From assembly GCA_017632695.1 (NCBI GenBank), contig JAGBQS010000012.1, positions 1 through 10,424 of the forward strand: a stretch of 10,424 bases of DNA, written 5' to 3'. The first letter of the stretch is position 1, and each line of letters opens with the position of its first letter. Positions 1 to 7,034 of this stretch are shown here, one piece after another. The notes beneath the pieces were generated by a model, which was not told the origin of the DNA, made no database searches, and worked only from the letters and a program-made list of their open reading frames with translations. The position numbers and the translations under genes were made by a program. Source of the DNA: Bacteroidales bacterium. GTDB taxonomy: Bacteria; Bacteroidota; Bacteroidia; Bacteroidales; UBA3663.

Positions 1-79
1 ATATGTTTGTTAGCAGCCGAAACAATCGTCCGTTAACTCCACAGGCTGAAAGCCTGTTAACTGCAGTTAACTCCAGTTA
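1..79. repeat. 79-bp direct repeat, copy 1 (may extend left of window)
   Basis: Bases 1-79 are identical to bases 108-186, giving a 107-bp period with a 28-bp non-repeated spacer at 80-107. Inside the unit are a 7-bp stem with a 3-base loop (ACAGGCTGAAAGCCTGT, 41-57), a perfect 16-bp palindrome (GTTAACTGCAGTTAAC, 56-71) and two copies of GTTAACTCC (32-40 and 66-74). In this copy only, 25-38 also pairs with 75-88 at 13 of 14 positions, enclosing the inner structures. The copy starts exactly at the window edge, so its true left boundary is unknown. It lies 3' of the Sus-like gene cluster. I infer a dispersed intergenic repeat (REP/MITE-like) but see no transposase and no target-site duplication. 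Confidence 0.9.
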
Positions 80-107
80 GCGGACGATACCACCTCAAGG
101 ACGAATT

Positions 108-186
108 ATATGTTTGTTAGCAGCCGAAACAATCGTCCGTTAACTCCACAGGCTGAAAGCCTGTTAACTGCAGTTAACTCCAGTTA
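108..186. repeat. 79-bp direct repeat, copy 2
   Basis: This is an exact second copy of bases 1-79 and ends 20 bp from the stop codon of the last gene. The stem-loop recurs at 148-164, the 16-bp palindrome at 163-178 and GTTAACTCC at 139-147 and 173-181. A fifth GTTAACTCC at 183-191 overlaps the right boundary, so the short motif continues just past the long repeat. The outer closing arm seen in copy 1 is missing because the sequence diverges after 186. Perfect identity over 79 bp suggests recent duplication or gene conversion (inference). Confidence 0.9.
148..164 (-). terminator. Candidate 3'-end hairpin after the gene cluster
   Basis: ACAGGCT and AGCCTGT flank a 3-base loop, forming a perfect 7-bp stem in RNA read from the minus strand. 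It begins about 42 bases after the stop codon of the last amylase gene, a reasonable place for transcript termination or 3'-end protection. No U-rich tract follows on the minus strand (the next bases read GGAGTTAACGG), so it is not a classical intrinsic terminator. The same hairpin recurs at 41-57 in the other repeat copy. It may simply be part of the repeat's palindromic structure. Confidence 0.3.
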
Positions 187-206
187 ACTCCTTTAAATGA
201 ATCAAT

Positions 207-1658
207 TTAATGTCTTACCAGAATGCAGGCAGAAAGCGGTTCCATGCTGCCTGTCAGGATACCGTCTTCGACCGTGAATGTACGATCACTCATTATGTCG
301 GTGTAGTCATCGTCCGGAAGGGTGGTAGGTATCTTCACTTTTTCGGCCTTTTGTGCGATGTTGATGAGTGCAACACCTGTCTTGCCTCGGCATACTTCGG
401 CGATGGAGCCGTTGTCGCTAAAGAAGACGGTTTCACTGAGACCGCGCATCCAATGACGGAACATGTTGGCTTCGACCACCAGCGGATGCTTGAAGTTATC
501 GTTGCCTCGGGCTCCCACAACGTTGTTGCCCCAATAGTTGCCCGAAGGTCCGTCGCTGCCTGCAGGACGGCTATAGAAGAGCGGAACACCGTATGCCCGG
601 CAGGTCAGGTAAACCCAACCCAGACGGATCTGCTGATCGGTGAGGTGAGCCGATTCGTGATCGTTGCAATAGGTGTCGTGACTCTCTACCCAGGTGACCA
701 GTTTGTATGGGTCGGCCGGATGGCAATACAGCGAAACGTCCTGGCTGAGCCAGTTGCCGGCTTCCAGATCATGACGCAAGTCCCATCCCATACCGGAGGC
801 TGTCAGTCCCATGTATTCGGCATACTCGGTTTCCTTGACGTTCCGGTCCTGAAGCACTTCGCCATAAATGAAGAGGCTGTCGCGATCCATACAGAGACTG
901 TTGCCGAGAACTGATTCCCGACCCATTACTACGTCCCAGAAATTGTTGCGTTCGGATTTGCTGTCCTTGGGGTCGGACGGCAAACCGATATGCTTGGCTG
1001 TATCGTATCGGAATCCGCGAACGCCGCACTTGATCAGGTTATTGATGTACTGCAGGAAATAGGATTGGAATGCCGGATTCTCCGTGTTGACGTCGGGCAG
1101 TCCGCCCATCTGGCCGGTAGTACACTGCAGACGGTCGTTGTAATCGGTAATCTCGGTCCTTCCGTTGGCATGATAGAGGTTAGCGTGTCCGCCCACAGCT
1201 GCATCGAGTTCAGGACGGACCTGTGTATCGTCGATGGCGGTGTGGTTAGGCAGCACATCCACGATGATCCGGATGCCGTATTTGCGGGCTTCGGCACACA
1301 ACTCGGTGAGTTCGTCTTCGGTACCGACCTGATAGTTGCCGATCTTCCAGTCGATGGGCTGATAGTGATAGTACCAGCGCCCGTGTCCGAAGATCTGATA
1401 GCCTCCGCCCGGATCGTCAGCCGTTTCGGTAATACATAACTGTGCCGGAGGAGTCTGCACGATGGTATAGCCGGCTTCGGCGATGTCGGGCAGATTCTCG
1501 CGGATGGTATTGAACGACCAGCACCAGGCGTGCAGGATGATGTCGTTGTTGGTTTTCTGGTCATGGGCTTCCTTCCAATTGCCCGACGAGGAGCAACTGA
1601 TGGTGTACAAGCCCCCCAAACCCAGCAGTGCTGAGATTACTAAGTGTCTGATTTTCAT
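207..1658 (-). CDS. AmyE-like GH13 alpha-amylase, putative lipoprotein
   Basis: Predicted 483-residue alpha-amylase that hydrolyses internal alpha-1,4-glucosidic bonds of starch or maltooligosaccharides. The GH13 motifs are complete: region I DVLPNH (134-139), region II GFRYDTAKH (215-223, nucleophile D219), region III YGEVL (265-269, acid/base E267) and region IV VESHDTY (324-330, D328). The segments YQPIDWKIGN, YGEVLQD, LVTWVESHDTY and RLGW...PLFYSRP closely match my memory of Bacillus subtilis AmyE, so subfamily GH13_28 is likely. It lacks the C-terminal starch-binding module that AmyE carries. Residues 1-21 form a signal sequence ending in TISC, suggesting lipidation at C22, although the lipobox is weak. 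The residues after C22 (SSSGNWK) lack the early acidic residues seen in the neighbouring lipoproteins, so a periplasmic location is possible. It is the last gene, 27 bp after the preceding amylase. It is not SusG-like in sequence. Confidence 0.93.
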   Translation of the reverse strand: MKIRHLVISALLGLGGLYTISCSSSGNWKEAHDQKTNNDIILHAWCWSFNTIRENLPDIAEAGYTIVQTPPAQLCITETADDPGGGYQIFGHGRWYYHYQPIDWKIGNYQVGTEDELTELCAEARKYGIRIIVDVLPNHTAIDDTQVRPELDAAVGGHANLYHANGRTEITDYNDRLQCTTGQMGGLPDVNTENPAFQSYFLQYINNLIKCGVRGFRYDTAKHIGLPSDPKDSKSERNNFWDVVMGRESVLGNSLCMDRDSLFIYGEVLQDRNVKETEYAEYMGLTASGMGWDLRHDLEAGNWLSQDVSLYCHPADPYKLVTWVESHDTYCNDHESAHLTDQQIRLGWVYLTCRAYGVPLFYSRPAGSDGPSGNYWGNNVVGARGNDNFKHPLVVEANMFRHWMRGLSETVFFSDNGSIAEVCRGKTGVALINIAQKAEKVKIPTTLPDDDYTDIMSDRTFTVEDGILTGSMEPLSACILVRH

Positions 1659-1685
1659 AATAGGAGAAAGGTTCGGAACCTCTAT

Positions 1686-3692
1686 TTATCTGATGAGTAT
1701 CTTCTTTCCGTTCTGAAGATATAATTGTCCGTTTTTAATTTCGCTGACACGGCGTCCTTGCAGGTCATAGACAGGGAAGGAGCCGTTGTTTCCTTCATCG
1801 AAGATGGCCTCTAACGAAGAATACTGTGAGGTAACATCGGTTACCGTGTACTTGTTGCCGCTCTTGGTACTGTTAATAATGTACCATACATCGGCCTTCA
1901 TGCCGGTAACATCCACTGTCTGCGTACCGCCGCCGGTTGTGGTGAAAACGAAGTTTACAACGTAGTCCTGGTTCTTCGGAATCTGGAACGACTGCTTGTA
2001 CCAGGTCAGGTTGTTTTCGGTAATGGTAGCGGTGAGCTTGGTGCCCGGCCAGTTGCCGTTAATCTGCTCGTTGTCCGGTCCTGCCCAGACATAGGCAAAC
2101 AGCGGATTGAGAGCTCCGGACTGGTTGCATACGTGCATGGTGGCCGTGTAATACTCGGAGGTGTTTGCAGCCTGGAAGGTGAATGTACGGCTCTGTATGT
2201 TCCTGACGATGCCGCCGGAAAGCAGACCTACCTTCAGGACGGCGTCCGAAGTGATGGTCAGTTCCGTTCCGCTGGTTACGGCCGTTGATGTTGCGGTGGG
2301 GTCGGTGCCGTCGGTGGTATATACCAGCTTGGCATTGGCGTCGGCCGAGATGGCGATGAGCGGAACCGTTACGGTTTCACCTTCGGTGTACGAGCCGGAA
2401 CCTTTTCCGATCCAGGGAGCCTCGAGCGTGTTGAGTACGTAGTATTTATAGTTTTTGCCTGAGAGAATCTGAATGTAGTTGGCGGCTACATTATACTGAT
2501 AAGAGCCGCACAGAACACGTAAGGTGCCGTTCGCACCCGTTACGGTACGTCCGATGTAGGCTGCACCGCTCATCCATTCGGCATAGGTGCTCTGGTTGTG
2601 GATGCCGACCAGGCGGCGTGCTTCGATGAGATTCTTGATCTCTTCCTTGCAGTCGGTCCAATGTTTCAGGAAAACACAAGGTGTGCCCGGCATAGCCAGC
2701 ATCCAGGCATTGAGGGCAACCGTATCACCCTTGATAGGATCCTGCGAAGCCGTAGCTGAACGGTATTCCGTATCGTGATTTTCAACAAAGGTAACCGAAT
2801 AGCGCCTGTAATCGGCATCGCTGATACCGGAAGTGTTCTTCAGGTTCGCCCAGTTCTTGTTGTTGACGGCATCGCGGCAGGTGTATCGGAATGCGAAGTC
2901 GAAGGCTGCCGACTGCGGCACATCGTTCTTTTTGGTGCTGTTGATCCAACTGTAAACTTTCGATGCAGTGCCGTCCCAATATTCGCCGACCGAGAACTGC
3001 ACGCCGGCATTGGTGTTGTAATCGGCTACATGCGATCCGTCAAATCCCTTTACCATATCGTAGCGGAATCCGGTATAGCCTAAGTCGTCAACCAGATATT
3101 TGGTGTAGGCAAGAACGGATTTCTGCACGTTCTGCGACTTGTGGTCCAGGTCGCGCATGCCGTCCCAGCCTTCGCCTTCGTCGATGTTGGAGGAGAGACT
3201 GTAACCGTTTTGATTTGCCCAAGTGGCTGTTTTTCCGCCGTCATCGTTCGAAACGATGTCGGTGCTTACCATCTGATAGGTGACATTGTTGTAGGTCTCG
3301 GCCGGGAAATCGACCCAGTTCGAGACATTCTTCCGGTGATTGACAACTACATCGGCTATGATGCCAGTTCCTTTCTGCCTGTAGGTACTGATGAACGACC
3401 GTAGCTGCTCTTCGGTGCCGAACGATGAATGCTGGTCGAAGTAATACAGCGGGTCGTAGCCCATGGAGGTACTGCTGCCGGTGTAAGCTGACTGTGGTAC
3501 CCATACCAGCGAGAAATAGTTGCAGATCTCGTCAGCCTGTGCTTCCAGTTTAGTCCACTTGGTGGCTGAATAGGAATCCCAGTAGAATCCCTGCAACATG
3601 ACGCCGCCGTAGTTTTCCGGCCAGCCTTGAGCCTCTACGGTGGTGGCAGCCGCAGCCGCCATCACCATGATTGTTGAAAGAATAGTCTTCAT
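1686..3692 (-). CDS. Secreted GH13 alpha-amylase with CBM26-like module and T9SS-like tail
   Basis: Predicted 668-residue extracellular endo-acting alpha-amylase. Residues 1-21 look like a type I signal peptide (cleavage near VEA|QG), with no lipobox cysteine. The GH13 barrel spans about 25-375: region I DVVVNH (114-119), region II GFRYDMVKG (208-216, nucleophile D212), region III VGEYWD (235-240, acid/base E237) and region IV FVENHDTE (302-309, D307). The start, VMLQGFYWDS, and the region around region I recall plant and archaeal alpha-amylases (GH13_6/7 type), unlike the next gene. Barrel-associated domain C follows to about 425. Residues 440-507 (YTTDGTDPT) resemble a chitobiase/HEX C-terminal-type fold, and 512-620 resemble a CBM26 starch-binding module. 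Residues 638-668 (FPVYDLQGRRV ... NGKKILIR) resemble the C-terminal sorting domains of type IX secretion substrates. The start ATG lies 26 bp after the SusF-like gene. Catalytic assignment is firm; accessory domains and export route are inferred from sequence pattern. Confidence 0.93.
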   Translation of the reverse strand: MKTILSTIMVMAAAAATTVEAQGWPENYGGVMLQGFYWDSYSATKWTKLEAQADEICNYFSLVWVPQSAYTGSSTSMGYDPLYYFDQHSSFGTEEQLRSFISTYRQKGTGIIADVVVNHRKNVSNWVDFPAETYNNVTYQMVSTDIVSNDDGGKTATWANQNGYSLSSNIDEGEGWDGMRDLDHKSQNVQKSVLAYTKYLVDDLGYTGFRYDMVKGFDGSHVADYNTNAGVQFSVGEYWDGTASKVYSWINSTKKNDVPQSAAFDFAFRYTCRDAVNNKNWANLKNTSGISDADYRRYSVTFVENHDTEYRSATASQDPIKGDTVALNAWMLAMPGTPCVFLKHWTDCKEEIKNLIEARRLVGIHNQSTYAEWMSGAAYIGRTVTGANGTLRVLCGSYQYNVAANYIQILSGKNYKYYVLNTLEAPWIGKGSGSYTEGETVTVPLIAISADANAKLVYTTDGTDPTATSTAVTSGTELTITSDAVLKVGLLSGGIVRNIQSRTFTFQAANTSEYYTATMHVCNQSGALNPLFAYVWAGPDNEQINGNWPGTKLTATITENNLTWYKQSFQIPKNQDYVVNFVFTTTGGGTQTVDVTGMKADVWYIINSTKSGNKYTVTDVTSQYSSLEAIFDEGNNGSFPVYDLQGRRVSEIKNGQLYLQNGKKILIR

Positions 3693-3718
3693 AGCCGATG
3701 TATATGTTTAGTTATGAA

Positions 3719-5704
3719 TTACTGAGCTGTAACAGTAGCTACGCCCTTGTCATCGCAGTTAGGAGCGAAGGTAATCTTGTAGGTACCTTCGGCACCGATA
3801 CTCAGGTTGTCGCCTCCGTTAGAGGTGAGGGCATCGAGAGATGTACCGCCCCAGCTGATGGTCCATTCGTGATTCAGACGGAACTTGAACTCGCCTGCAA
3901 CCAGAGCACCTGTGTACTCCCATACGCGATCGGTAGCGTTCCAGGTCATGTCAAGATCGGTGCTCCAAGTATCGTCGCCGGTAGCCGAACCGATAATGCT
4001 GATGTTGGTAACAGGAGTGAAGGTGTAGGTGAGGGCCGACATATCGACATCCATCTGGTAGAAGCCTTCGGTAATGCCTGTGATATTGTCGTGACCGTCG
4101 CCTGCAGCAATCTTACCGGCTCCGTCATCGCCGTACCATGAACCGTCCACAATCTTAAAGCCTCCGTTTACATAGTAGAAGCCCTGATACTTGCCTGAAC
4201 CCTTGTCGGCCAATGGGCTGGCAGTAGCGCTCCAGCCGTTGGATTCACCGGCATAGTAGATGAACTCCGACCACTGCGAAGCACTGCCTCCGGTCTTGGT
4301 GAATACAGCCTTATGGTTGCCTTCGTAAGAGAGTGTCAGCTCAATGTCGTAGATTCCGGCAGCCAGCGTAATGTTACCACCGTCCTGTGTCATTCCGGTA
4401 GCGGTAATGACATCACCGTCGGTTGAGACTGTACCGCCGCCCCAGTTGATTGCCCAGTCGGCATTGGCGCGGAACTTAACGTCGCCCTTAGGTAATTCAA
4501 TCGCTGTAGCCTTGAATGAGCCGGATGTTGCATCGTAAGTGAGAGCAGGATCACCATCGCCGCCCCAATTGTTGAAGCCGCCTACCAGACCGATGTTGAG
4601 AGCAGTCAGCGAGTAGGTCATTGTGGTGAGGTCGAGGGTAATCTCATAGAAGCCTGCTGCTTCAGGAGCCGGGCAGTTGCCTATGCCGCTTTCGTTAAGC
4701 GTATTGCCTCCGTTGTTCTCAAGGTCGTTGTCCCAGTTGTCGGCATTCGGCTTGAACTTGAACTCGCTGTCCAGATAATAGTAGCCCTTATAGATGCCAT
4801 CGAAGCCAGGACTGCGCAGAGCGTGAGGAGTTGACCAGCCGGATTCACCGCCGATCTCGTAGAAGTACTCGGCAAAGTTGAGCGACTTGCCTTCCCATTC
4901 CTGATCGAGCATGTTGAAGCTGACGGTATAGTACTTGGCGTCGGCATTGTAAGGCATGGTGAAGTTGCCGCCATTGTTGCCGTAGTTGAACTTGCCGTCG
5001 GTTTCAGCAGCAGCCAGACACTCTGACCAGTCGCCGCCGATGCCGGAAGCAGGCGTGATCTTGAATTCAAGACCGTTTACACAGTCGGCCACCTTTTCGG
5101 CAGGAATGGCGAACGTACAGGTGTAAACAGGATTCTCGTAAGGATCCAGATTACCGTTCGAAAGCAGGAAGTCGGTGTTGGTGTTATCCCATCCGTTGAA
5201 GTTTCCGGTGAGGTAATACTGGCCTTCTACATTCGGAGCCTCAGGAATGGCAACAATCTTGAAGGTCTGCGAGGTGAGAACCACGCTGGCGCCATCGCTG
5301 GTTGCCCAAACGGAGAGAGCTGCCAGAATCTCGCGTCCTACAGGACGTTTGCCGTATGAGCTTTCCAGGTAACCCTGAAGGTCGGAAGCAAGCATATAGC
5401 CGTCGGCTGAGAGATCGAAGGATTCTTCGTCAATCAGATTGTCGGCGGTTGAGAGCGTAATGACATATTCCGGGCTATAGCTTTCGTCCGATGAGGTAGG
5501 AGCCGTAATGTCGCATACCTTGACATAGGTAGTATCGAGTGTGCGGAAGTCGATGGTATCGACAGCTGTCACACTGCCGTCACCAAACGATACCGTCGGC
5601 TCCTGAGCATTGCTCTGCGGATCCACCCAGTCCTTATAGTCGTCGGTACAGGCAGCCAGTGCTGCTGCACCCAGAACCATGGTAAATAAATATTTGCTAT
5701 TCAT
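3719..5704 (-). CDS. susF: SusF-like starch-binding lipoprotein with five carbohydrate-binding modules
   Basis: Predicted 661-residue surface lipoprotein that binds starch without cutting it. The signal peptide ends in a canonical LAAC lipobox (C19), followed by TDDYKD, acidic residues typical of surface-exported Bacteroidota lipoproteins. An Ig-like N-terminal domain spans roughly 35-150. I count five modules: about 160-268 (YYLTGNFNGWDN), 279-366 (YEIGGESGWS), 369-469 (GLVGGFNNWGG), 478-565 (YYAGESNGWS) and 567-661 (SIIGSATGDDTW). The second and fourth are alike (GYYYLDSEFKFK against GFYYVNGGFKIV), as are the third and fifth (VKFRANADWAINWGG against FKFRLNHEWTISWGG), suggesting duplication of a two-module block. 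Conserved tryptophans are plausible sugar-stacking residues. Bacteroides thetaiotaomicron SusF, as I recall, is about 485 residues with three modules. The susF symbol rests on position and architecture; orthology is unproven. Confidence 0.85.
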   Translation of the reverse strand: MNSKYLFTMVLGAAALAACTDDYKDWVDPQSNAQEPTVSFGDGSVTAVDTIDFRTLDTTYVKVCDITAPTSSDESYSPEYVITLSTADNLIDEESFDLSADGYMLASDLQGYLESSYGKRPVGREILAALSVWATSDGASVVLTSQTFKIVAIPEAPNVEGQYYLTGNFNGWDNTNTDFLLSNGNLDPYENPVYTCTFAIPAEKVADCVNGLEFKITPASGIGGDWSECLAAAETDGKFNYGNNGGNFTMPYNADAKYYTVSFNMLDQEWEGKSLNFAEYFYEIGGESGWSTPHALRSPGFDGIYKGYYYLDSEFKFKPNADNWDNDLENNGGNTLNESGIGNCPAPEAAGFYEITLDLTTMTYSLTALNIGLVGGFNNWGGDGDPALTYDATSGSFKATAIELPKGDVKFRANADWAINWGGGTVSTDGDVITATGMTQDGGNITLAAGIYDIELTLSYEGNHKAVFTKTGGSASQWSEFIYYAGESNGWSATASPLADKGSGKYQGFYYVNGGFKIVDGSWYGDDGAGKIAAGDGHDNITGITEGFYQMDVDMSALTYTFTPVTNISIIGSATGDDTWSTDLDMTWNATDRVWEYTGALVAGEFKFRLNHEWTISWGGTSLDALTSNGGDNLSIGAEGTYKITFAPNCDDKGVATVTAQ

Positions 5705-5726
5705 AATTCTTTTGGTTTTTCAAATC

Positions 5727-5753
5727 CTCCTGCCTGCCGGAGCAGGCGAGGAG
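5727..5753 (-). promoter_or_regulatory. Intercistronic stem-loop with UNCG tetraloop
   Basis: In the 60-bp gap between the SusE-like and SusF-like genes, the minus strand reads CTCCTCGCCTGC, loop TCCG, then GCAGGCAGGAG. This makes an 11-bp, GC-rich stem with one bulged C. The loop in its C-G closing pair is C(UCCG)G, a member of the unusually stable UNCG tetraloop family. After the stem come GATTTGAAAAACC and then the SusF-like start codon, 22 bases on. There is no U-tract, so termination would have to be partial or factor-dependent. A role in mRNA processing, differential stability or translation control of the downstream gene is inference. Confidence 0.6.
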
Positions 5754-5764
5754 AGGTAAATTGA

Positions 5765-7015
5765 TTACTGGAGGATGAAACGATAGTAACGGGTAATATC
5801 GTTGTAGATTACGAGGTAGGTACCGGCAGCAGGATAGATGTTATCGCCGTTGTTGGTTCCGTAACCGAAGTAACTGCCATCCTGGGTTTCGGTGATAGGA
5901 CCACCGGTGTTGTAGTCCCAAGAACCCGGTTCCTTGAACTTGATGCCCTGAGCACCGTCGAGGGTTACCGTAGCGAACCAGTCGTGGTTAACGGCACCTG
6001 CGTAGGTGTGTGCAGGAGTCATGTCGGTATCACCCCAACCGTTGAAGTCGCCGGAGATGCACATACCGGCAAATACGTCAGGAGTACCGGTGTAAGCCTC
6101 AACGGTAACAGCAGCCGAGCAATCGTCCTTGTCGGCTACGGCATCCAGAGCCTTGGTGTCGACGGTAATCGTGTAGTAGCCGGCAGCAGGAACAGAAATG
6201 TTAGACGAACCGCCATCGTTCTTCACGAAAGCACCGAATGCTGAACCCTGACCGATCTGCTCGTCCCAAGAGTCGAGCGTGTGCTTGATCTTGAATCCGT
6301 TGCCACCCAGATAACCGGTCCATGTGATGTTACCGAAACCGGTCTTGGTGTCGTATTCGAAGTCGGCAACGGTCTGCAGCGGCAAGCTGCCCGTAGGAAC
6401 GTCCGAAGTCCATCCGCCGGCACCGATATCGCCACCGATCAGGTACCAGATGTCAGGATCGGCAGACTTCAGTTCAACGTAGTAAGGCAGTGCATTTACA
6501 GTTACTTCGTTCGACAGTACTTCGGCAAGCACCTCGAATGTAGCATTCTGTACAAAGGCACGTACACGTACTGTCAGCGTAATGCCGTTCTCGAAAACGG
6601 TGTTGTCGGTAGCCCAGCCGTTCAGGGTCTGCAGGGCGGTAGCAATTTTGCTGGCAGGAACATCGACTTTGCACGATGTGTAGGTTTCATCGAGAACGAT
6701 GTAGTCGGCACCAGTGTTGTCTTCCAGTTCGGCATTGTATGCTTTGGTGAAAGTACCGGCATTAGAGAGCTGAATCTCGTAGTTAGCCGTTACAGGTGCG
6801 TTCGAAGAGGTGAACTGAGGCTGTGACCAGCTCAGTGCGATACTGTTGGAGATCAGCAGATCGACCAGTGCAGTACCATAAACAGGCGAGTTGAGCACGA
6901 ACGTTCCGGCTGCGGGAGTTTCGAGCGTCGGGTTCGAATCGCGGTCAGCATCGCATGAGATGAATGCCAGGCTTCCAGCCGCGAGCATCATCGCATAGGA
7001 AAATATTTTTTTCAT
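5765..7015 (-). CDS. susE: SusE-like starch-binding outer-membrane lipoprotein
   Basis: Predicted 416-residue non-catalytic starch-binding lipoprotein. Residues 1-20 form a signal peptide ending in FISC, with lipidation expected at C21. The mature start DADRDS is acidic, as in surface-exposed lipoproteins of this phylum. The Ig-like SusE N-terminal domain covers about 28-174 (LSWSQPQF, NYEIQLSNAGTF, VRVRAFV). Two carbohydrate-binding-type modules follow: about 186-305 (IWYLIGGDIGAGGW ... GFKIKHTLDSWDEQIG) and 316-416 (GMCISGDFNGWGDTD ... IKFKEPGSWDYNTGG), each with tryptophans suited to stacking on glucose units. Length and architecture fit Bacteroides SusE (about 387 residues, two modules, from memory). 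The gene lies 19 bp after the SusD-like gene. It probably extends glycan capture at the surface alongside SusD and the longer SusF-like protein. Confidence 0.87.
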   Translation of the reverse strand: MKKIFSYAMMLAAGSLAFISCDADRDSNPTLETPAAGTFVLNSPVYGTALVDLLISNSIALSWSQPQFTSSNAPVTANYEIQLSNAGTFTKAYNAELEDNTGADYIVLDETYTSCKVDVPASKIATALQTLNGWATDNTVFENGITLTVRVRAFVQNATFEVLAEVLSNEVTVNALPYYVELKSADPDIWYLIGGDIGAGGWTSDVPTGSLPLQTVADFEYDTKTGFGNITWTGYLGGNGFKIKHTLDSWDEQIGQGSAFGAFVKNDGGSSNISVPAAGYYTITVDTKALDAVADKDDCSAAVTVEAYTGTPDVFAGMCISGDFNGWGDTDMTPAHTYAGAVNHDWFATVTLDGAQGIKFKEPGSWDYNTGGPITETQDGSYFGYGTNNGDNIYPAAGTYLVIYNDITRYYRFILQ

Positions 7016-7034
7016 AGCTGATTATTCGTGAAAA

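Noticed and set aside
1..186. Repeat-spacer-repeat layout resembling a CRISPR array
   Set aside because: The repeat is 79 bp, far longer than CRISPR repeats, only two copies and one 28-bp spacer are visible, and no cas gene is present.
1..206. Possible small gene in the non-coding end of the window
   Set aside because: The stretch is dominated by palindromic repeats, and I saw no open frame with a convincing start and no coding-like composition.
210..914. Plus-strand open frame of 234 codons opposite the last amylase gene
   Set aside because: It lies wholly antisense to a gene with intact GH13 motifs, and its translation shows no recognisable family; it is a shadow of the coding strand.
1669..1681. 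Palindrome AGGTTCGGAACCT in the gap between the two amylase genes
   Set aside because: The 6-bp arms are separated by a single base, too tight for an RNA hairpin of that stem, and it stands alone; it could be an operator but nothing else supports it.
5705..5764. Possible internal promoter before the SusF-like gene
   Set aside because: I looked on the minus strand for the Bacteroides -7 element (TAnnTTTG) with a -33 TTTG and found only an isolated ATTTG, so no promoter is called.
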